From: Tannerella sp.
GTDB lineage: Bacteria > Bacteroidota > Bacteroidia > Bacteroidales > Tannerellaceae
Reading direction: 5' to 3'
Assembly: GCA_031290635.1 (NCBI GenBank)
Contig: JAITNE010000079.1
Location: 1-6,705, forward strand
Length of the DNA: 6,705 bases
Shown: one piece after another, positions 1-6,357 of the stretch
Layout of the letters: every line of letters begins with the position of its first letter
How positions within the stretch are numbered: the stretch's first letter is position 1
Program-made: the position numbers and the translations under genes
The notes under the pieces: generated by a model
Seen by the model: the letters and a program-made list of their open reading frames with translations, nothing else
Told to the model about the DNA's origin: nothing
Databases searched by the model: none

Positions 1-25
1 CAATCGGAAATGCAATAGTCTTAAG

Positions 26-421
26 ATGCTGCGTTTTCGTCTTGTAATCAAACTGCTGATAGGCCTTGTATTGATTATAACCATCTCTGCGGGGGTGTAT
101 CTGTACTCCGGATACAACCCTGAGGATAGCGGTTTGTTTCCAAAATGTCCGGTTTTTGTGCTGACAGGTTACAAATGTCCCGGTTGCGGTTCACAGCGTG
201 CTTTTCATCACTTGTTCAACGGCAATTTCCGTGCCGCCTTTGGTTACAATCCTTTCATACTTATCCTGATTCCATATATCCTGCTTGGCATATTCATCGA
301 ATATGTCGCTTTACCGCAATGGCGTATAGCGTCCCGTCTGCGTCGTATCTTTTTTGACAAGGAAGCCGTTCTAATCCTTGCCGCAATCGTTATCCTCTAC
401 ACCATCCTCCGAAACACTTAA
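26..421 (+). CDS. DUF2752 family small membrane protein
   Basis: A 131-residue inner-membrane protein of the DUF2752 family, whose function is not known. Three hydrophobic segments are visible at about residues 8-28, 75-97 and 113-129. Between the first and second lies the family signature: C41-P, then K50-C51-P-G-C54-G-S-Q-R-A, followed by N65-G-N-F-R-A-A and N75-P-F. The CPGCG motif with three cysteines could bind metal or form disulfides, but this is inference. The start at 26 gives a sensible N-terminus (basic MLRFR, then the first membrane helix). There is no in-frame stop between it and the window edge, so a slightly earlier start cannot be excluded. A TAG at 16-18 in another frame could end an upstream gene on the same strand, implying close or operonic spacing. 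The stop overlaps the stop of the convergent regulator gene. Family assignment is confident; function is open. Confidence 0.88.
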   Translation: MLRFRLVIKLLIGLVLIITISAGVYLYSGYNPEDSGLFPKCPVFVLTGYKCPGCGSQRAFHHLFNGNFRAAFGYNPFILILIPYILLGIFIEYVALPQWRIASRLRRIFFDKEAVLILAAIVILYTILRNT

Positions 422-1029
422 ACCTTTACGTACGTCGCGTACGTGTTGTCCGTATAGAAAATCAAGATACGGTCAATCTTTGGAGATAGTTGCTCCTTGA
501 TTTCATATTCTCTGGTTTGTTCTCTGATTTCAGGCTCTCGGATCTCATATTCTCTGGTTTCAAGGGTATTATTATTCGCCGCATAGTTTGCGGTAATTAC
601 CTTTGAATGTGTGTCCGGATCAATGGCTTCAACAGTTTTAATAGTTTCAACGGTTTTTTCGACAGCAAACGGAGGAAGCGATTGAACCTGCACCTGCGGT
701 TGAGCCTGTACTTGCTGTTGAACTTGTCCCTGCACCTTATTTACGGGCATGTCGAGGGGAGCAAAAGCCTCCGATTGCTCAGCGAATAAACTCTGAGGCT
801 TATAGTTTTCACCATTAGCTTCTCGTTTCATTGCGCCTATACCAAAGAGCAGCCAGTCAGGATTGATGTAGCTAAAGCGCTTCAAGACCCTGCTTATTAC
901 GTCCAAGCTTGGATTGTTACGTCCAGCCATTATATGCGACACTGCCGCCCGCTGGATACCTACGGCGTCGGCCAGCTGAGATGCGTTTAAACCCGCATCA
1001 TTCATGATTTTAATAAGACGTTCCTTCAT
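418..1029 (-). CDS. XRE-family helix-turn-helix transcriptional regulator
   Basis: A 203-residue DNA-binding regulator. Residues 1-65 form an HTH_3/Cro-CI-type domain: helix 2 around N15-ASQLADAVG, recognition helix around I25-QRAAVSHIMAGRNNPS, and the typical ending P57-DWLLFGIG. Residues about 70-180 look disordered: a Q/V-rich stretch (98-119, alternating V and Q), a TVETIKTVEAI stretch, then charged repeats built on REYEI/REPEI (159-180). The last 20 residues (P183-KIDRILIFYTDNTYATYVKV) form a compact beta-like tail resembling the C-terminus of many Bacteroidales XRE regulators, recalled from memory and not searched. No peptidase or ligand domain is visible. The start is supported by the HTH alignment and by a consensus promoter about 45 bp upstream. 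A perfect inverted repeat directly upstream of that promoter suggests autoregulation. The regulated genes are unknown. Confidence 0.9.
   Translation of the reverse strand: MKERLIKIMNDAGLNASQLADAVGIQRAAVSHIMAGRNNPSLDVISRVLKRFSYINPDWLLFGIGAMKREANGENYKPQSLFAEQSEAFAPLDMPVNKVQGQVQQQVQAQPQVQVQSLPPFAVEKTVETIKTVEAIDPDTHSKVITANYAANNNTLETREYEIREPEIREQTREYEIKEQLSPKIDRILIFYTDNTYATYVKV
503..560. repeat. 42-bp-spaced direct repeat inside regulator gene
   Basis: The 16-mer TCATATTCTCTGGTTT occurs exactly at 503-518 and again at 545-560, offset by 42 bp or 14 codons. On the coding strand it encodes the duplicated segment TREYEI. The in-frame period suggests that the charged linker of the regulator grew by tandem duplication of about 14 codons. 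Confidence 0.8.
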
Positions 1030-1074
1030 AAATACGTGTATATTTAGTTTATAAAAATCTTTGTTTTGAGGTTA

Positions 1075-1106
1075 CAAAGATAAACATAATAATTTACATC
1101 TGCAAA
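1075..1106 (-). promoter_or_regulatory. Bacteroidetes-type promoter for the XRE regulator
   Basis: On the - strand a TTTG (-33 element, 1106-1103) is followed after 20 bp by TATCTTTG (-7 element, 1082-1075). This matches the established Bacteroidetes sigma-ABfr consensus TTTG-N19-21-TAnnTTTG. Transcription would begin around 1065-1070, giving a leader of about 40 nt before the regulator start at 1029. No Shine-Dalgarno sequence is seen in the leader, as is usual in this phylum. Confidence 0.75.
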
Positions 1107-1111
1107 TTATT

Positions 1112-1136
1112 TTTGTAAACTATCTTTGTTTACAAA
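1112..1136. promoter_or_regulatory. Perfect 9-bp inverted repeat, candidate operator
   Basis: TTTGTAAAC (1112-1120) and GTTTACAAA (1128-1136) form a perfect inverted repeat separated by 7 bp. Half-site centres lie 16 bp apart, about 1.5 helical turns. It sits just upstream of the -33 element of the regulator promoter, a plausible position for an autoregulatory operator of an XRE dimer. The spacer together with the first G of the right arm spells TATCTTTG on the + strand (1121-1128), a second -7-like box, but without a TTTG at the right distance upstream. Operator function is inferred. Confidence 0.5.
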
Positions 1137-1595
1137 TCACAACAGCGCAAATATTCGAGTTTACGTTTGGATACACTCGTAGCAATTTAGTGGTAAATTA
1201 TACTTAAACTAAAACTTCATATTTTTTAGATAAATGACTGATTATAAATATAATATATCATCAATTTATCCCATTATTTGTATGTTTTGCGGAGATTATT
1301 CGGCTAAAAAAGCTCTACTTAGGGCTAATATTCAAGTATTACTTTATAAATATGATATAACTAATTGATATTACACAATATAACCATCGAAAATAACCCA
1401 ATAACAATGTGTTACAAAAGTATAGTTTACATTTGTTCGCTTGTGTTTTGTTCGGTAATTATGTAAACAAATCTACCTTGTAGGCATTGAATATACTGTA
1501 AACAATCATGTAAACATTCGTATAATATACAAATATAACTCAATATACATTTGTAAACTCAATTAGGATAGGGTAGGGTGGTTACATCTGTAAAC
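1115..1595. promoter_or_regulatory. Array of nine GTAAAC/GTTTAC boxes in AT-rich intergenic DNA
   Basis: The gap from 1030 to 1641 has no convincing gene. It contains the hexamer GTAAAC on the + strand at 1115, 1463, 1498, 1510, 1553 and 1590, and its complement GTTTAC at 1128, 1159 and 1425. Several share an extended form close to ACATTTGTAAAC(A/T), for example at 1547-1558 and 1584-1595. Five same-orientation copies lie in 1463-1595, spaced 35, 12, 43 and 37 bp. From the base composition I would expect well under one copy, by rough estimate. A GTTACA/TGTAAA imperfect palindrome is centred near 1588. Likely binding sites for one protein, probably the adjacent regulator; iterons of a replication region are a less likely alternative. 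Confidence 0.5.
1234..1368 (+). CDS. Possible 44-residue small ORF in the intergenic gap
   Basis: An ATG at 1234 opens a 44-codon frame ending in TGA at 1366-1368. The product would begin MTDYKYNISSIYPIICMFCG and end in LLYKYDITN, with a CMFC pair and a mildly hydrophobic centre. I recognise no family. It lies within the only part of the gap that lacks GTAAAC boxes (1165-1424). No ribosome-binding sequence or consensus promoter is placed correctly for it, and AT-rich DNA can produce such a frame by chance. It is listed only because it is the longest frame I noticed in the gap, and is more likely not a gene. Confidence 0.15.
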   Translation: MTDYKYNISSIYPIICMFCGDYSAKKALLRANIQVLLYKYDITN

Positions 1596-1617
1596 ACCAT
1601 CTCAGAATTATCTGTGT

Positions 1618-1643
1618 AAAAAGCATCTAACGCATCGCTGCTT
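1618..1643 (-). terminator. Weak candidate intrinsic terminator after holA
   Basis: On the - strand, directly at the holA stop codon, AAGCA (1643-1639) pairs with TGCTT (1625-1621) across a 13-nt loop, and the 3' arm runs into TTTTT (1622-1618). The stem is only 5 bp and the loop is long, so this is a weak terminator at best. Its position at the end of the - strand gene series is what makes it plausible. Confidence 0.3.
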
Positions 1644-2673
1644 AATGCATTATTTTATACAGCAGTTCCTTGTAGATGTCGCCGACTTCGGTGGAATTAT
1701 TGTATTCAAAACCTTTGGATTTGGCGTCGGCAAGGCGTATCTCATGTATGATATTGTAGATTTTTATGCCGGAATAGTTACGTAAGCCTGTCTCATAATC
1801 TCGCGCCTGAATGTCCCACTGCAAATTTAACGCCCTCATAACGCTGAAACCACTATTTGACGTTGATTTGGCATAGACGCATATCATCAGGTTTGCAAAA
1901 TAGTTGAACAGCGACGGCAGTACCTGCTGTATAGGGTTGTTTTTGGGATTCTTGTCAAAGTAGTCGGCAATACGGTTGGCGCGCAGGACGTCTTTCATTG
2001 CAATGGCATTGACAAGCTCGAAACTGTTATAATCCTTGCTCAATCCTATGTTTTTTTCGATGATTTCGGGAGTTATGCGCTTCGAGGGGCTGTTTTCGAA
2101 CACAACATGTAGCTTGTCGGTTTCCTTGACTAACTTGCTGAGGTCGGCGCCGAGATAGTCGGCCAACATCTGCGCCCCCTTCAGGTCGATTTCCAGACCG
2201 CGCTCCTTCATGTATGAAACGATGAAGGAAGGCATCTCGTTGTCGTACTTCTTCTTCGATTCAAAAACTACGCCAATCTTCTTGGCTTCGGCGCAAAGGC
2301 TCTTGCGACCGTCGAGTTTCTTGTATTTGTGGCATATCACAAAGACGGTCGAAGTCATCGGTTGTTTGACGTAATGGCTCAGATATTCGATATTGTCGAG
2401 TTCCTGAGCCTCCCTGACGACTACTAACTGTCGCTCGGCGCACATCGGATAACGGCGAGCTGCATTTATGACGGCGTCAACCTTTGAATCGGCGCCGTAG
2501 AATATCGTTTGATTGAAATCGCGCTCATCTTCGCGCAGCGCATTTTCTACGATCAATTCTTCAAGTCTGTCGATAAAATAAGGCTCTTCGCCATGCAAAA
2601 CATACACGGGAGCGAAATTTTTGTCCTTGATATTGCGACTTATGTCTTCAAAACCTGTTTCTTTCTTTGCCAT
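1642..2673 (-). CDS. holA: DNA polymerase III subunit delta
   Basis: A 343-residue delta subunit of the clamp-loader complex, which opens the beta sliding clamp and loads it on primed DNA. The N-terminal signature is present: F20-APVYVLHGEEPYFIDRLEE, followed by the domain I pattern with RDFNQTIFYG (51-60) and AARRYPMCAERQLVVVREAQ (71-90). The middle contains MLADYLGADLSKLVKETDKL (169-188), a hallmark of delta subunits, and the region after ITPEIIEKNIGLSKDYNSFELVNAI (200-224) begins the C-terminal collar domain. There is no true Walker A motif, as expected, since delta does not hydrolyse ATP. Length is normal for the family. It starts 27 bp after the pfkA stop on the same strand, with no promoter seen between, so it is probably co-transcribed with pfkA. 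No Shine-Dalgarno sequence is present. Confidence 0.95.
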   Translation of the reverse strand: MAKKETGFEDISRNIKDKNFAPVYVLHGEEPYFIDRLEELIVENALREDERDFNQTIFYGADSKVDAVINAARRYPMCAERQLVVVREAQELDNIEYLSHYVKQPMTSTVFVICHKYKKLDGRKSLCAEAKKIGVVFESKKKYDNEMPSFIVSYMKERGLEIDLKGAQMLADYLGADLSKLVKETDKLHVVFENSPSKRITPEIIEKNIGLSKDYNSFELVNAIAMKDVLRANRIADYFDKNPKNNPIQQVLPSLFNYFANLMICVYAKSTSNSGFSVMRALNLQWDIQARDYETGLRNYSGIKIYNIIHEIRLADAKSKGFEYNNSTEVGDIYKELLYKIMH

Positions 2674-2700
2674 TGATTAGAATTATTATGAAGTAAAATA

Positions 2701-3711
2701 TTATCCGAAAGATATTCCCATATTGCGTCCTTGACGGATGAGTTCGTGGTCGGTGGGAACAAGTTTGGTCTTGCCGGCGACCTCCGACAGGTCAACAGAT
2801 GATACTACGTCGCCGCCCTGCGAGCAGACCATGCGTCCGAAACGTCCTGCGGCAATCAGTTCGGTGGCATGTCCTCCAAGTCGGGTCGCCAGGTTGCGGT
2901 CGAAGGGCGATGGATTGCCGCCGCGCTGGATGTATCCGAGTACGGTGGTGCGTACTTCAAGTCGGGTGGCGGTCTCAATCTCGCGCGAGATATACTCCGA
3001 CGGGGTTTTGCAGGGGGTTTTAAGACCTTCGGCTATTACTACGATTGAATAGGGTTTGCCGTTTTGTGCACGTTCGAGGATTTTGCGGTTCACCTGATCG
3101 ATGTCGAAGCCTGTTTCGGGTAGCAGGATTATATCTGCTCCGCCGGCCATTCCTGCATATAAAGCTATCCATCCGGCTTTGTGTCCCATGACTTCGACGA
3201 CCATGACCCGCTTGTGAGAGCTGGCGGTCGAGTGTAGGCGGTCGATTGCTTCGGTGGCTATGTTTACCGCCGTGTCGAAGCCGAAGGTGAAACATGTTCC
3301 GGCTACGTCGTTGTCTATCGTTTTAGGTACTCCAAGGATGTTCAATCCTAACTGTGATAGTTTGTAGGCGGTCTTTTGCGTGCCGTTGCCGCCGATACAG
3401 ACTACGCAGTCGAGTCCCAGGTCTTTGTAGTTTTGAAGGATGATTTTAGGTTTGTTGTTATCACCGTCGTCGAGGATTTTTTTGAATGGTTTTTCGCGCG
3501 AGGTGCCGAGGATTGTGCCTCCGAGGTTGAGTATGCCTGATAGTTTGCGTTCGTCGAAGGCTTCGATGTCGCGGTTGAGCAGCCCTGAAAAGCCGTTATG
3601 TACGCCGATGACTTCCATCTTGTAATGCAGCAGCGCCGTTTTGCCGACGCCGCGAATTGTTGCGTTGATGCCCGGACAGTCGCCGCCGGATGAGAGGATT
3701 CCTATCTTCAT
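2701..3711 (-). CDS. pfkA: 6-phosphofructokinase, mixed-substrate group III type
   Basis: A 336-residue cytoplasmic enzyme that phosphorylates fructose 6-phosphate to fructose 1,6-bisphosphate. The motifs run in the usual order: GGDCPGINATIRG (9-21), GGTILGTSR (64-72), GGNGT (107-111), PKTIDND (129-135, with the catalytic aspartate), MGHKAGW (175-181), AEGL (227-230) and LGYIQRGGNPSPFDR (258-272). At the two phosphoryl-donor positions (E. coli 104 and 124) it has G110 and K130. Classic ATP enzymes have G/G and pyrophosphate enzymes D/K, so the G/K pair fits the group III family, whose donor cannot be read from sequence. N109 replaces the usual aspartate of GGDGS. The start codon overlaps the stop of the upstream barrel gene (ATGA, 3711-3708), indicating translational coupling. 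holA follows after 27 bp. Confidence 0.95.
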   Translation of the reverse strand: MKIGILSSGGDCPGINATIRGVGKTALLHYKMEVIGVHNGFSGLLNRDIEAFDERKLSGILNLGGTILGTSREKPFKKILDDGDNNKPKIILQNYKDLGLDCVVCIGGNGTQKTAYKLSQLGLNILGVPKTIDNDVAGTCFTFGFDTAVNIATEAIDRLHSTASSHKRVMVVEVMGHKAGWIALYAGMAGGADIILLPETGFDIDQVNRKILERAQNGKPYSIVVIAEGLKTPCKTPSEYISREIETATRLEVRTTVLGYIQRGGNPSPFDRNLATRLGGHATELIAAGRFGRMVCSQGGDVVSSVDLSEVAGKTKLVPTDHELIRQGRNMGISFG

Positions 3712-4310
3712 AAGATGCTGTAAAAATATTTTAGTCCGATATTCAGATATACGTTGCCGAAGTTGTTGGCTACTCGCGATGAGGCCGGGAATGTGTTTCG
3801 GTGATACTCGGCGAACAGTCCCAGGTGTTTGTGGAACAGCTCAAGTCCTGCATAGTAGTCAAACCCGTAAACGTGGAAGTAATGCTTGACGTCGTCGTCA
3901 TCGATATAATCGAGCAGATTGGTCGAAAGCATAGCGTAACCTATTCCTGCGAAGGGCGAAAGTGAAAGGTTATCGCCGAAATGTATTTTGAGAAAGCGGT
4001 AACGCAAGGACAGGACGCCGCAAGCTGTAGAGTGTGTGTCGCCAAAATCGCCGTAAGAAAACGATTTATTGTATGTCGTAGGGCCGGCTGCCAGGTATAA
4101 TCCGAAACTCTCTTCCTTGCGGGTTGCTATTTCTATCCCCATTCCTATTGCGGGCGCTGCGGTGAAAACGTTTTGCAGGTTTCCTACAGGCAGGATGCTT
4201 CCGAGGGAGATGGTAGCGTCCATCCTTTCTCCAAATGAATATGGTTGCGCCTCAGCTCTGTAAGCGTGAGTAACAAACATGATAGTAAGTATAAGCAAAT
4301 ATCGGGTCAT
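3708..4310 (-). CDS. Probable outer-membrane beta-barrel protein
   Basis: A 200-residue secreted protein, probably a small outer-membrane beta-barrel of the porin-like type; I do not recognise a specific family. Residues 1-21 form a signal peptide: MTR, a hydrophobic core LLILTIMFV, then a cleavage site after A-E-A21 before Q22. The mature part alternates polar and hydrophobic residues in strand-length pieces rich in glycine and aromatics, such as ATISLGSILPVG (32-43), AIGMGIEIA (54-62), FGLYLAAGP (69-77), LSPFAGIGYAML (117-128), YYAGLELF (152-159), LGLFAEYH (163-170) and VYLNIGLKYFYSIL (187-200). An acidic turn DYIDDDD (134-140) looks like an external loop. It is one residue short of a canonical aromatic C-terminus, ending YFYSIL. 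It precedes pfkA with a 4-bp ATGA overlap, so the two are translated together. Confidence 0.75.
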   Translation of the reverse strand: MTRYLLILTIMFVTHAYRAEAQPYSFGERMDATISLGSILPVGNLQNVFTAAPAIGMGIEIATRKEESFGLYLAAGPTTYNKSFSYGDFGDTHSTACGVLSLRYRFLKIHFGDNLSLSPFAGIGYAMLSTNLLDYIDDDDVKHYFHVYGFDYYAGLELFHKHLGLFAEYHRNTFPASSRVANNFGNVYLNIGLKYFYSIL

Positions 4311-4314
4311 AAAA

Positions 4315-4335
4315 TTAGAAATTAGAAGTTAGAAA
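4315..4335. repeat. 7-bp tandem repeat (TTAGAAA) x3
   Basis: Three head-to-tail heptamers, TTAGAAA (4315-4321), TTAGAAG (4322-4328) and TTAGAAA (4329-4335), plus a partial TTA. They lie 4 to 25 bp upstream of the start codon of the barrel gene, so they form part of its leader or promoter region on the - strand, where they read as TTTCTAA-type units. Confidence 0.9.
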
Positions 4336-4337
4336 TT

Positions 4338-4412
4338 ATCTGAAGAAGTCATCCGAAGAAGTTATCATCCAAAGCAGTCATCCGAAGAAATCATTATCCG
4401 AAGAAATCATCT
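4338..4412. repeat. Alternating 13/16-bp tandem repeat (ATCCGAAGAA)
   Basis: Five units starting with ATCYRAAG: 4338-4350 (13 bp), 4351-4366 (16), 4367-4379 (13), 4380-4395 (16), 4396-4408 (13), then a partial ATCT. The alternation suggests a higher-order unit of 29 bp (13+16) duplicated once. Together with the adjacent heptamers it fills nearly all of the 113-bp gap between typA and the barrel gene. No terminator or consensus promoter is visible within it. Confidence 0.85.
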
Positions 4413-4423
4413 AACTTACGACC

Positions 4424-6220
4424 TTATTTGCTTTGCCTTTTCCGGTCGGTTTCGTCTAAGATAACTTTGCGCATGCGCTGGAAGTTGGGGGTTATCTCGA
4501 CGTATTCATCGGCTTTGATGTACTCGAGGGCGTCTTCGAGACTGAATACTATCGGCGGCGCAAGGGATACCTTGTCGTCCGAACCTGATGCTCGCATGTT
4601 GGTCAGCTTCTTCGATTTGGTTACATTGACCACTAAATCGCCTTCTTTGGAGTGCTCGCCAACGACCTGACCGGCATAGACTTCTTCGCCCGGAGCAATA
4701 AAAAATCTGCCGCGCGATTGCAGGTTATTTAGCGCGTATGCGAATACGTTGCCCGTTTCCATAGCGATGATTGAGCCGTTCTGACGACGTTCTATGTCGC
4801 CTTTCCACGGCTGAAACTCCATAAAGCGGTGCGCCATGATTGCTTCGCCGGCCGAGAGCGTCAACACAAGGTTGTTAAGCCCGATTATGCCGCGCGAAGG
4901 AATCGTAAATTCGAGGAAAGTGCGCTCGCTTTTGCTTTCCATAACCGCCAGCTCGCCGCGACGACGTGTTACTACGTCAATGATGCGGCTGGCGCACTCG
5001 TCGGGCAGATTTATCGTCAGCCGCTCTACCGGCTCGCAGCGGTGGCCGTCAATCTCCTTGATGATCACCTGCGGCTGTCCAACCTGCAGCTCGTAGCCTT
5101 CGCGACGCATGGTTTCAATCAAAATCGACAGGTGCAGCACTCCGCGTCCGAAGATAATCCATGAATCGGCCGAATCAGCCAGCTCAAGGCGCAGGGCAAG
5201 GTTTTTGTCGAGTTCGCGCTCGAGGCGTTCAAAGATATGTCGCGAGGTAACGTACTTGCCGTCCTTGCCGAAGAAGGGCGAGTTATTGATGGTGAAAAGC
5301 ATCGACATGGTAGGCTCGTCGATGGCAATGACCGGCAACGCTTCGGGCGTCGCAAGGTCTGTAACAGTCTCGCCAATCTCAAAACCTTCGATGCCTATCA
5401 GCGCACAAATATCGCCCGAAGCAACGGCGTTGACCTTCTTGCGTCCAAGCCCTTCAAAGACGTCAATTTCCTTTATCTTCTGACGTACATGCGTGCCGTC
5501 GCGCTTGCAGAGCATCACGTCCTGACCTTCGCGCAACGTCCCCCGATGCACCCGCCCGACGGCTATACGGCCTACATATTGCGAATAATCGAGCGAAGTA
5601 ACCAGCATCTGAGCTGCACCTTCGAGGGTTTGAGGTTCGGGGATATGTTCGATAATATCGTCCAGCAGGGCGAAAATATTATCGGCAGGCTGCTTCCAGT
5701 CGGCGGACATCCAGCCTTGTTTGGCAGAGCCGAAGATGGTCGGGAAATCCAGCTGATCTTCGGTAGCGTCGAGGCTGAACATCAGGTCGAACACCATCTC
5801 CTGTACCTCCGACGGGCGACAGTTAGGCTTATCGACCTTGTTGATAACCACGATGGGCTTCAACCCAATCTGAATCGCTTTCTGGAGCACAAACCGCGTC
5901 TGCGGCATCGGTCCCTCGAAGGCGTCAACGAGCAGGAGGCAACCGTCGGCCATGTTGAGCACGCGTTCAACCTCGCCGCCAAAATCGGCATGACCCGGAG
6001 TGTCGATAATATTTATCTTGTAGTCCTTATAGTTGATAGAGACGTTTTTGGCGAGGATAGTGATCCCCCTTTCGCGTTCCAAATCGTTACTGTCGAGAAA
6101 CTGGTCAGGCTCGGCTTGTCCCTCGCGGAAAAGTTTCCCAGCCAGGAGCATCTTGTCAACCAGGGTAGTCTTACCATGGTCAACGTGTGCTATAATCGCT
6201 ATATTTCTTATTTTTTGCAT
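4424..6220 (-). CDS. typA: Ribosome-associated translational GTPase TypA/BipA
   Basis: A 598-residue translational GTPase that binds the 70S ribosome and, in other bacteria, supports ribosome assembly and growth under stress such as cold. All G motifs are intact: G1 AHVDHGKT (11-18), G2 RGIT (51-54), G3 [15 protein letters not shown] (73-87), G4 NKVD (127-130) and G5 GSAKQGW (164-170). A beta-barrel domain II follows (about 205-300, around [15 protein letters not shown]), then EF-G-like domains III and V ([21 protein letters not shown], 365-385), and the TypA-specific C-terminal domain ending [20 protein letters not shown]. Length is normal. The start [18 protein letters not shown] matches the family. 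A TATCTTTG box lies 23 bp upstream. Downstream is a repeat-filled gap and the barrel gene on the same strand. The annotation is secure. Confidence 0.98.
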   Translation of the reverse strand: MQKIRNIAIIAHVDHGKTTLVDKMLLAGKLFREGQAEPDQFLDSNDLERERGITILAKNVSINYKDYKINIIDTPGHADFGGEVERVLNMADGCLLLVDAFEGPMPQTRFVLQKAIQIGLKPIVVINKVDKPNCRPSEVQEMVFDLMFSLDATEDQLDFPTIFGSAKQGWMSADWKQPADNIFALLDDIIEHIPEPQTLEGAAQMLVTSLDYSQYVGRIAVGRVHRGTLREGQDVMLCKRDGTHVRQKIKEIDVFEGLGRKKVNAVASGDICALIGIEGFEIGETVTDLATPEALPVIAIDEPTMSMLFTINNSPFFGKDGKYVTSRHIFERLERELDKNLALRLELADSADSWIIFGRGVLHLSILIETMRREGYELQVGQPQVIIKEIDGHRCEPVERLTINLPDECASRIIDVVTRRRGELAVMESKSERTFLEFTIPSRGIIGLNNLVLTLSAGEAIMAHRFMEFQPWKGDIERRQNGSIIAMETGNVFAYALNNLQSRGRFFIAPGEEVYAGQVVGEHSKEGDLVVNVTKSKKLTNMRASGSDDKVSLAPPIVFSLEDALEYIKADEYVEITPNFQRMRKVILDETDRKRQSK

Positions 6221-6243
6221 AAAAAACCATTAATATGAGGCCG

Positions 6244-6251
6244 CAAAGATA
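6244..6251 (-). promoter_or_regulatory. -7 promoter element of typA
   Basis: TATCTTTG on the - strand (6251-6244) matches the Bacteroidetes -7 consensus TAnnTTTG and lies 23 bp before the typA start codon, so the leader would be short. A clear TTTG at 19-21 bp spacing is missing; the nearest, at 6268-6265, leaves only 13 bp. The -33 contact is therefore weak or absent. Confidence 0.55.
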
Positions 6252-6357
6252 CTAAAAATTTCATCAAAGAGAGGGGGAAGAGAGATTCTTTATGGTCGGA
6301 AGCATGTCTGCTTTCTTATGAAGAATAACTTCTTATATCTTCTTTCTTAGGAAACAT

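Noticed and set aside
1030..1641. Chromosomal origin of replication
   Set aside because: AT-rich with repeated boxes, but no clear DnaA boxes (TTATCCACA type) were seen and no dnaA or dnaN neighbours are present; holA alone is not an origin marker.
2738..3052. Several + strand open frames over pfkA and holA
   Set aside because: They are shadows of conserved genes on the other strand, with arginine/serine-rich non-domain translations.
5237..6238. 333-codon open frame on the + strand, antisense to typA
   Set aside because: It lies entirely over a well-conserved typA; the translation has no recognisable domain, and long antisense frames arise easily opposite codon-biased genes.
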